From the NCBI GenBank assembly GCA_020625875.1, contig JAHLAX010000052.1, positions 1 to 34,914 on the forward strand: 34,914 nucleotides of DNA, given 5' to 3'. Numbering within the stretch: the first letter of the stretch is position 1; every line of letters begins with the position of its first letter. A program made the position numbers and the translations under genes. This DNA comes from a bacterium (GTDB taxonomy: Bacteria; Bacillota; Clostridia; Oscillospirales; Acutalibacteraceae). Shown here one piece after another: positions 8,418 to 15,506 of this stretch. The notes beneath the pieces are model-generated. The model saw only the letters and a program-made list of their open reading frames with translations, had not been told where the DNA came from and searched no databases.

Positions 8418-10784
8418 TTAATACGCGGGCTCGGCGGTACTTGCTTTTTGAGCTTCCATAGCCTTCGCCATTACAGTCGGCATAAGGTTAAGGAACGTCT
8501 GAACCTCATCTTCAGTATTATAGATACCGAAGCTTACGCGTACCATTCCCGCGGTGTTTACATCGGAGCAGTTTTCAAAGCTTCGTGCTTTTTCGTCCGA
8601 AATACCCATCAGTCTCCATACATACGGATGAGCGCAGAACGCGCCGCGTCGTGTTGCTACGCCGCCTATCTGAGATAATTGCTCTGAAATAAAGTAAGTA
8701 TTGATGTCGCTGAAGTTAAATGTAACTACGCCGACTCTGTCGTCGATGTTCTCACTGTCACCGTAGAGAATAACGTTATTAAGCGGCTTGAGACCGTCGA
8801 TAATCTTGCGGTTGAGGACTTTCTCGTGCGCCTGAATCTTGTCCATACCGATTGTGGTAAGAACGTCAATAGCCTTGCCGAGACCTACAACACCGGGATA
8901 GTTGGGCGAGCCCGCCTCATAAGCCGCGGGAGCGTCCTTGTAAACCTGCCAGTTGTCGCCTACAACCTTGATTGTACCGCCGCCGTAGAATGTGGGCATA
9001 TGCTTGTTGAGCTCCTCGGTAACGCCTACAACAGCGCCGCCGCCGTAGGGCGAATACATCTTATGCGCTGAGAACGCGATAAAGTCGATGTCATCGGTTG
9101 AGTCGTTCAAATCGCCCATCATAGAGAACTTTCTGTGAGCGACAATCTGAGCGCCGTCAACAACAATCTTAGCGCCGTATTTGTGCGCCATTTTAGCTAC
9201 TCTATGAACGTCGTTTACATAACCTGTGACGTTAGAAGCCGCGGATACCGAAACAATCTTAACCTTGTTCTTCTTAAGGAGCTTTTCGATATCGTCATAG
9301 ATTACTCTGCCCTTTTCGTCAACCTCTGCGTAGATAACCTTACATCTTTCGCGCCAGCTGAGGTCGTTGGCGTGGTGCTCGATTCTTGTTGTGAGCACTA
9401 TATCATTGGGGCTCTCAACAAGAGCGGAAGCGAGCTTGTTAAGACCGTCGGTTGTGGTATTCACATAGAAGCATGTGTAATACTCGGGATCAGCGCCGAG
9501 GAACTGGAGCACCTTGTCTCTTGTGCTGTTATAAACGTCGGTTGAGTGGTTAGATTTTTGTGAGAAGCCTCTGCCGATTGAGCCGTACATCTCTAGCTCC
9601 TGATTGACAGCGTCCTGAACCGCCTTGAACGCGGGAGTTGTAGCCGCGTTGTCAAAGTTTATCATCGGCTGCTTAGTGCCGTCAGCGAGCTCAACGGGAG
9701 TGTCTACGCCGACAATTTTATCTCTTACATTGTCGATTGTGTAGCCGTCAACCTTCTCAATCGCGTTGCCTGTTACCGTGATTATGGCGTATTCCTCATA
9801 CTCGGAACTGTCGGTGAAAGTCATCTTGGTTTCAATCTGGACTTCGCCGTTTTTAACGCCTGTAACGATGCCGTTTTCGTCAACTGTGGCAACGTCCTCT
9901 TTATCTGAACTGAACGACATATTGTAGTCGTCATCCTTAAACATAGTGCCATAGGACTCATTGTTGAGAAGGTTTTTATAAACCGCGCCCAAATCAAACT
10001 TATCTTTTCCAAAGTCGAGCTTGAGCCATGTATCATTTAAGTTTGAGCCGTAGCTGAGTATAATATCCTCAGCCGTGCGCGCCATATCGACCTTTGTAAC
10101 AGTGATATCTATGATACCGAGAAGTCTCTTTTTTCCGCTTATGTCCTCAAAAATATCCGCCTGAGTTGTTCCCTCGGCTACAGGGTAGATAATAGTGCCT
10201 TTTGATTTTGTCGCGGCAACGGTTGAATCAACAACCTGAGCATAATAAGCGCCGTTTGACTTGGGGGCGGAAATCATATTGTAGACATCCTCCGCGTAAA
10301 CTTTGGTGTTGTCAACGTAATCGCTTAATTTAAGCTCGGTGTCATAACAATCCCCGTAAATTGTAGCGGGAATAACCTTCTTCGCCTTTTTGACTGTCAG
10401 GGTAAGAGTTTTGCTGAGCTTTTTGCTCTTGATGTTCTTAGCCTTTGTTGTAACCTTAATCTTAGCGGTACCCGCCTTTTTGGCGGTAATCTTAACCTTT
10501 GTGCCGCTGACTTTAACTGTAGCTACAGAGGTCTTGCTTGATTTTACGGTGAACTTCTTCGAAGCCTTGCCCTTAACCTTAACAGTTACCTTATAGGTCT
10601 TCGAGATTGTCTTTTTGTTATAAGGAATTGTCACAGTCGCTTTCTTAGCGATACTGATTGACTTTACGTATTTCTTAGGCGTTGTCTTTTTCTTCTTTGT
10701 CGCAGCGTTAGCGCCTAAACTAAAAGCCGAGCACGCGACCATAACGCAAAGAATCACGCTGATTATTTTTTGAAGCTTTTTCAT
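8418..10784 (-). CDS. Exported cysteine-desulfurase-like class V aminotransferase with N-terminal Ig-like domains
   Basis: This 788-residue protein begins with a signal peptide (1-28, ending in GANA) and a very Lys-rich Ig-like domain (about 38-133). A middle region with a second Big-type segment (about 265-338) follows, then a complete class V PLP enzyme of the SufS/Csd type (about 370-775). PLP and active-site residues are all there: EHHAND (469-474), VVDGAQ (541-546), the Schiff-base lysine Lys575 in FSAHK, and Cys717 in RRGAFCAHP, which fits the RxGxxCA loop of cysteine desulfurases. These enzymes normally work in the cytosol, feeding sulfur to SufU/SufE, so export with surface Ig-like domains is odd. 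The gene lies 32 bp after the HAD lipoprotein gene and shares its strand and terminator. Enzyme family is firm; reaction outside the cell is unknown. Confidence 0.87.
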   Translation of the reverse strand: MKKLQKIISVILCVMVACSAFSLGANAATKKKKTTPKKYVKSISIAKKATVTIPYNKKTISKTYKVTVKVKGKASKKFTVKSSKTSVATVKVSGTKVKITAKKAGTAKIKVTTKAKNIKSKKLSKTLTLTVKKAKKVIPATIYGDCYDTELKLSDYVDNTKVYAEDVYNMISAPKSNGAYYAQVVDSTVAATKSKGTIIYPVAEGTTQADIFEDISGKKRLLGIIDITVTKVDMARTAEDIILSYGSNLNDTWLKLDFGKDKFDLGAVYKNLLNNESYGTMFKDDDYNMSFSSDKEDVATVDENGIVTGVKNGEVQIETKMTFTDSSEYEEYAIITVTGNAIEKVDGYTIDNVRDKIVGVDTPVELADGTKQPMINFDNAATTPAFKAVQDAVNQELEMYGSIGRGFSQKSNHSTDVYNSTRDKVLQFLGADPEYYTCFYVNTTTDGLNKLASALVESPNDIVLTTRIEHHANDLSWRERCKVIYAEVDEKGRVIYDDIEKLLKKNKVKIVSVSAASNVTGYVNDVHRVAKMAHKYGAKIVVDGAQIVAHRKFSMMGDLNDSTDDIDFIAFSAHKMYSPYGGGAVVGVTEELNKHMPTFYGGGTIKVVGDNWQVYKDAPAAYEAGSPNYPGVVGLGKAIDVLTTIGMDKIQAHEKVLNRKIIDGLKPLNNVILYGDSENIDDRVGVVTFNFSDINTYFISEQLSQIGGVATRRGAFCAHPYVWRLMGISDEKARSFENCSDVNTAGMVRVSFGIYNTEDEVQTFLNLMPTVMAKAMEAQKASTAEPAY

Positions 10785-10816
10785 TCGGATTTCTCCTGTC
10801 AGTTTAATATAAAGAT

Positions 10817-11917
10817 TTATTTCTTGCTAACCTTATCGCCGTAGATAGTAGTCCAGTCGTTCTTCATCGAAACGGCGGTAAAACCGTATTGCTTGCAGGT
10901 GTCGCGCATTTTATCGGCCTTTTCGAGGTTGCCGTTCTCGCGCTTTGTGTCGTCGCAGCAAAGCATATACGCGCCTGTCTTATATTTATTATTGGTAATT
11001 GTGTAGTTAGCCATAGCCGTGTCGCCGCCGCTGTTGCCGAACGAGAGCACAGGCTGCTGACCGATTTCCTGAGCGATTACGCTGACCTTGTTCATCTTAA
11101 GGTTCTTAATAAGGAACTCGCCGCCTGTGACGAGCTTGTCGTTCTGCTCATAGGTATAGTCGAGTCCGTCCTCTTTGCCCTGATGGGTAGCGACGGTAGA
11201 TTCGTCAGAGCCTATCATCTGGCTCAGCGGAATATCAACAACGCCCTGAGCGTAGCCTCTTGTGATAAGACGGTCGGTACCGCTGACGATGTATACCTTA
11301 AAGTCGTTAGCCTTAAGATAGTTGACAACCTGAATCATCGGCTGATAAAAAGCCTCGCCCATAGACATATTTTTATATCCCTCGGACGGCTTAGACTTAT
11401 AGTCCTTTACATACTTATCGAACTGGCTGAGCGTCATACCCTTGAACGCTGAAGCGACCGCTTTTCCGTGCTTTACGTCAAGGCCTTCGGGATACTCGCC
11501 TGTTTCAAAATACTTCTTTATGATTTTGGCGGTAGCCTTTTCCTCGACGCTCGCCTTGTCCTTATACTTCGGATCTTCCATAACGCGGTAGTACAGGAGC
11601 TTGTGGTCAAAATAGCCGGGGTCTGTCTCACAACAGAGAGTACCGTCCATATCGAACACGGCGATTCTGTCTTCTACCGGAATAAAATTCTTGCCCGCCT
11701 TATCGGTGACGGTCTCGATATAGTTTTTGAGTTCTTTCTTAAGAGGCGCGTCCTTTGTCCAGAGCGAAAGCGCGTCAGTATCCTTGACCGTCTGTGTTGC
11801 TGAGCTGTCTGTCTGTGAGCTTTTTGTTGAGTTGTCAGCTCCACAGCCCGCGACAGAAACCATCATTACAACCGCCAGCAATAAAGCAGAGAACGATTTT
11901 AAAACATTGTTTTTCAT
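10817..11917 (-). CDS. HAD-superfamily phosphatase, lipoprotein
   Basis: This 366-residue predicted lipoprotein (lipobox VAGC, Cys25) has a haloacid-dehalogenase fold phosphatase domain of the phosphoserine-phosphatase-like type. Motif I is FDMDGT (88-93; nucleophile Asp89, acid/base Asp91), motif II is VSGT (211-214), and motif IV is GNSGGD (294-299; Asp299). The large insertion between motifs I and II acts as a cap. It would release phosphate from an unknown small molecule outside the membrane. It begins 60 bp after the membrane phosphatase gene, a gap with weak promoter-like sequence, so it may start a sub-operon with the desulfurase-like gene 32 bp downstream. Family is firm; substrate is not known. 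Confidence 0.87.
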   Translation of the reverse strand: MKNNVLKSFSALLLAVVMMVSVAGCGADNSTKSSQTDSSATQTVKDTDALSLWTKDAPLKKELKNYIETVTDKAGKNFIPVEDRIAVFDMDGTLCCETDPGYFDHKLLYYRVMEDPKYKDKASVEEKATAKIIKKYFETGEYPEGLDVKHGKAVASAFKGMTLSQFDKYVKDYKSKPSEGYKNMSMGEAFYQPMIQVVNYLKANDFKVYIVSGTDRLITRGYAQGVVDIPLSQMIGSDESTVATHQGKEDGLDYTYEQNDKLVTGGEFLIKNLKMNKVSVIAQEIGQQPVLSFGNSGGDTAMANYTITNNKYKTGAYMLCCDDTKRENGNLEKADKMRDTCKQYGFTAVSMKNDWTTIYGDKVSKK

Positions 11918-11977
11918 AATTACACTCCTATTCTTATTTGTTGCCTATAGTTTATCAAATTATCGCGATTCAACGCG

Positions 11978-13429
11978 TTAATCACTGCCGTGATATTTGA
12001 GGCAAAGCATCGTAAAGTCATCGAACTGAACGGCGTCGCCTACAAATTCATCAACCTCTTTTTTGAGGGTTGTGAGGAGCTGTTCGGGTTCGGCGTCGGG
12101 CTGTGAATTAAGCGTGTCAACCATTCTTTCGGCTCCGAACAATTCCTCGTTTATGTTGTTTGCCTCGGGAATTCCGTCGGTATATACAAATAGAGTGTCG
12201 CCCGCCTTGAGCGTAAACTCATAATCCTTGTATCTGATACCGTCCATTCCGCCTACAACAAAGCTGTGGTCATCCTTGAGAATCTCAAATTCTCCGCCCT
12301 TGCGGCAGAGCGCGGGGTATTCGTGGCCCGCGTTGGCGGCTGTGACCTTGCCTGTTTTAATATCCATAATACCCAGCCATACAGTCACAAACATTCCAGC
12401 CTCATTACTCGCGCAAATCCGCTTATTTACAAAGCTGAGTATCTCGGCGGGAGTGCCGCCCATAAGCGTTCTGTCGCTTATAAGAATTTTAGTCGCCATC
12501 ATAAACAGCGCCGCGGGAACACCCTTGCCCGATACGTCGGAGATTACGAGCGCCAGATGATTGTCGTCAACTAAAAAGAAATCATAGAAGTCTCCGCCGA
12601 CTTCCTTAGCCGTATCCATTGACGCGTAGATGTCAAATTCTTTTCTACCTGGGAACGGCGGAAAAATTGTCGGAACCATACTCGCCTGAATCTGATTAGC
12701 GGTATTAAGCTCAGCCTTCACAACTGCGGTCTCACGCGAAATCTGCGCCTGCTCGAGCACCATTCTGTGACCGTGCTTAGCTATAAGAACCGAAACTAAG
12801 CTTATTATCATAAACACAAGAAGTCTCGGAAGAAATCCGTGAATCATTATTCTGCCCGCCGCGCCCCACGCGTCAAAGCCCAATGATATGAGAGTAGCGC
12901 GCAGAGTTTCTTTCAGAACAATCGTTGTGCCTTCAGCGGGGGACGGAAAGAAATTCAAATCTATAATTCCGTAGAACACGGTGGAAGCGCTCGCCGCTGC
13001 CAGAAACAACACCGACAGCACCGAAACCATAAGCGTGAATCCCTTTGAAAAATATCTGCTTGAGAGCAGCACGGGCAGTACCATAATCAATATTACGTTG
13101 TGGTTGAGTATGCTGAACAACCGCGTGCAAACCAACAAAAGCGATATAATCATCACATATTTAAGCCAGCGCTTTTTGCCTTTGAACACCAGATACAGAA
13201 CTATGGGTATGGCAAATTCTACAATACCCTGAATAGCAAGCAAGTTCATCCTGTTACTCGCTACGGTGAAAACGCCCGCCAGATTGAGTATCCACGCGGC
13301 GACAAGTATTACTGCGCAAGCGACAATGACCATAAGAGACAGGCGGTTGGATTCGTACTCGTTCTGTTCAAAGACCTCCTTGGTCTCCTCGGACTCATAT
13401 ATTCTAAAGTACTCTTTAATTTTGCCCAT
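11978..13429 (-). CDS. Multi-pass membrane SpoIIE-type PP2C phosphatase
   Basis: This 483-residue protein has about six membrane helices in its first half (roughly 32-54, 62-82, 88-104, 110-124, 131-155, 195-217), a short helical linker (about 218-250) and a cytosolic SpoIIE/RsbU phosphatase domain (about 255-480). Core motifs are VGGDFY (277-282), SDVSGKG (297-303), ANAGHE (365-370), YTDGIPEA (416-423) and the late QFDDFT segment. It would dephosphorylate a STAS protein, and one is encoded upstream in the same gene run (18502-18798). Its start lies 2 bp beyond the stop of the RsbW-type gene and its ribosome binding site overlaps that stop, so the two are translationally coupled. This is the usual phosphatase-plus-kinase arrangement of a partner switch. 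The membrane half probably senses a ligand or membrane state. Confidence 0.93.
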   Translation of the reverse strand: MGKIKEYFRIYESEETKEVFEQNEYESNRLSLMVIVACAVILVAAWILNLAGVFTVASNRMNLLAIQGIVEFAIPIVLYLVFKGKKRWLKYVMIISLLLVCTRLFSILNHNVILIMVLPVLLSSRYFSKGFTLMVSVLSVLFLAAASASTVFYGIIDLNFFPSPAEGTTIVLKETLRATLISLGFDAWGAAGRIMIHGFLPRLLVFMIISLVSVLIAKHGHRMVLEQAQISRETAVVKAELNTANQIQASMVPTIFPPFPGRKEFDIYASMDTAKEVGGDFYDFFLVDDNHLALVISDVSGKGVPAALFMMATKILISDRTLMGGTPAEILSFVNKRICASNEAGMFVTVWLGIMDIKTGKVTAANAGHEYPALCRKGGEFEILKDDHSFVVGGMDGIRYKDYEFTLKAGDTLFVYTDGIPEANNINEELFGAERMVDTLNSQPDAEPEQLLTTLKKEVDEFVGDAVQFDDFTMLCLKYHGSD

Positions 13430-13431
13430 AC

Positions 13432-13842
13432 CTACCTCAGCTTCTTTTTAATCATCAGAATATTCTGACCGTCGATGTATTTGTAATCAATCATATCCAT
13501 TGTCTTTTTGACGAGGAAAATCCCCAGACCGCCAATCTGCCGCTCCTCGGCGGACAAGGTGACATCGGGGTCGGCCTTTTTAAGAGGATTAAAAGGCTTG
13601 CCGTTATCTATGAATGTGATTATAACGCTGAGAGGTTCTTTCTCTATCTCGAATCGCACTGTAGCGCTGCCTGTTTCGGGATTGTAAGCGTATCGGGCTA
13701 TATTGCCGAACAGCTCATCAATAGCGACATCAATCTGAATTTCAGCTTTCGGAGGGCAGTCAAGAGCCTGCAGCTCTGAGTTTATAAATTCAGTGACCTT
13801 ATCAATATTTTCTATAGCGGCGTCAATTGTTAATTCTTTCAT
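13432..13842 (-). CDS. RsbW/SpoIIAB-type anti-sigma-factor serine kinase (GHKL ATPase)
   Basis: This 136-residue protein is a single GHKL ATPase domain. The N-box reads DELFGNIARYAY (42-53), the G1 box IDNGKPFNP (78-86), and the G2 box GGLGIFLVKK (104-113). Family members phosphorylate a STAS partner and bind an effector, classically a sigma factor, when the partner is phosphorylated. It is placed between the carboxylesterase gene (8 bp before it) and the membrane phosphatase gene (2 bp after it). No sigma factor is encoded in the window, so its output target is open. The AGGTGG site precedes the ATG. Confidence 0.9.
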   Translation of the reverse strand: MKELTIDAAIENIDKVTEFINSELQALDCPPKAEIQIDVAIDELFGNIARYAYNPETGSATVRFEIEKEPLSVIITFIDNGKPFNPLKKADPDVTLSAEERQIGGLGIFLVKKTMDMIDYKYIDGQNILMIKKKLR

Positions 13843-13850
13843 AAAACCAC

Positions 13851-15506
13851 CTATTTTTTCAAAAGTTTTCTTATTCCCAGCGCAACCGCTGTTCCCACCG
13901 CGGCTATAGCGGCGATTTTTACGGCGGATTTGCGTACAAACGGAACATTGTAATCGAGCTTCGTGTATGACGCGTTTATCATATACTTCAGCAGCGGAGA
14001 AAGAAGTCTGCGCTGCGCTTTGAGTATATCATAACTGAGCTCGGGCTGTTTTTCGAGCACCATTGTCGCTCTCTTAAGCGAGTCAAACTCAGCCCACTCC
14101 AAGCCTTCGGTTGAGGGATTGCCTGTTTTGGCGAAGCTTGACCAGATATTCATCACCAATTCGGAGAGTTCCTTGTCGGCGGGAGTGCCCGTGTATATTG
14201 TTTCGTCAGTGTTGCCGAAAACATACGCCAGCTCAACCGCGTGGCACGCGCCTCTGAACATTATCGCCGACGGCTCGCGCCAGTAATACATATACACATT
14301 CCCTCCGTTTTGGGAGTGAAACTCTGCTTGTTTAATAGCGGGCAGGCGGAACATAACCTCGTTATAGAGCTCGGCTATCCGCCACATACTGTGACCGCTT
14401 TGGTTATCCATAAACTTTTTGACTCGGGCTTTGTCGGCTTTAGTCAGCCTTTTTAAGTCATTCTCCAGCTTAACGGGAAGCCCGAACCTGAAAGGAACAA
14501 TCCCCCCGAGCTCGCCTATCCAGTAGTTGAGCTCGTTTGAGTTTGTGCCGATAATCATATCGACGTCGGCGGTCGCTCCGTTTTTGTAGGGCAGATACGG
14601 GTCCTCGGGAATCAGCCTGCCGTCGCGCTGAGGAAAGTTGTTGTCGAGGTCAAGACGCGTATTAAGGGCGATAATCTCATTTTCGCTGAGCTTCATCAAG
14701 TCGTTCATATTCTCAACGCCCGCGCCGTCAATCAGCTTCATAGTATAGTCACGGCACTCTTCCTTTGAAAAGGTGAGCGCCACAGAACCGCTCTGAGCGA
14801 TTACGCGGTTAAAAAGCCCTTTAGCGTCCTTTATAATCGGCAGCAGCGACACACTGCCGCCGCCCGCGGATTCGCCGAAAATCGTGACGTTATTCGGGTC
14901 TCCGCCAAAAGATGAAATATTCTTTTTTATCCAGCGCAGAGCCTCAATCTGGTCAAGTATACCCAGATTCGGAGCGTCGGGGAAAGCCTCGCCGCCCTCA
15001 ATATATCTGAAATCGACAAAGCCCAGAAGCCCAACTCTGTAGCCCACCGTAACCATAACAACGTCGGGATGCGCCTTCACAAAATTGTGACCGTTATAAA
15101 GCGGGTCGGCTGTACCTCCCCAACCATAAGAGCCGCCGTGAAAGAACACCATAACCGCCTTGTTCTCAAAATCGGTCGAAGACCAGATATTGAGGTAAAG
15201 ACAATCCTCGCCCTGAGGATAGTACGAAGCGCGCTCGCTGTCTATCTGAGTCTGGACAGGCGTCTTTCCGTTGTAATACGCCTCAAAAACCTTGTCGCTG
15301 TCAGGGGCAGGCTCGGGGCGCTTCCACCTGCGAAAATCCACAGGCTGCCTGGCGTAAGGAATACCGCGAAAAACTCTTACTTCGTCGTTAACCTGTCCGA
15401 CAAATGTGCCGTTCAGGCATTTAACGGCGAGGGTTTTGTCGTACTCCCCCACAAGCTCGTGGTTAATGCCGAAGCCGGCTCTTATTTCATCTTTGGATGT
15501 GCTCAT
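13851..15506 (-). CDS. Type-B carboxylesterase with C-terminal membrane helix
   Basis: This 551-residue alpha/beta hydrolase of the carboxylesterase/cholinesterase family hydrolyses carboxylic esters. The oxyanion loop HGGSYGWG (123-130), nucleophile Ser213 in GESAGGGS (211-218), acid Glu325 in TNSNE and base His422 in CHAVEL complete the triad. There is no signal peptide. An unusual C-terminal extension (about 527-551) is a hydrophobic helix ending in Arg/Lys (RKLLKK), which suggests tail anchoring with the enzyme facing the cytosol. Its ATG overlaps the NRPS stop (ATGA), so the two are translated together. It could release, de-esterify or activate the NRPS product; the tight coupling supports this but does not prove it. 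Confidence 0.9.
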   Translation of the reverse strand: MSTSKDEIRAGFGINHELVGEYDKTLAVKCLNGTFVGQVNDEVRVFRGIPYARQPVDFRRWKRPEPAPDSDKVFEAYYNGKTPVQTQIDSERASYYPQGEDCLYLNIWSSTDFENKAVMVFFHGGSYGWGGTADPLYNGHNFVKAHPDVVMVTVGYRVGLLGFVDFRYIEGGEAFPDAPNLGILDQIEALRWIKKNISSFGGDPNNVTIFGESAGGGSVSLLPIIKDAKGLFNRVIAQSGSVALTFSKEECRDYTMKLIDGAGVENMNDLMKLSENEIIALNTRLDLDNNFPQRDGRLIPEDPYLPYKNGATADVDMIIGTNSNELNYWIGELGGIVPFRFGLPVKLENDLKRLTKADKARVKKFMDNQSGHSMWRIAELYNEVMFRLPAIKQAEFHSQNGGNVYMYYWREPSAIMFRGACHAVELAYVFGNTDETIYTGTPADKELSELVMNIWSSFAKTGNPSTEGLEWAEFDSLKRATMVLEKQPELSYDILKAQRRLLSPLLKYMINASYTKLDYNVPFVRKSAVKIAAIAAVGTAVALGIRKLLKK

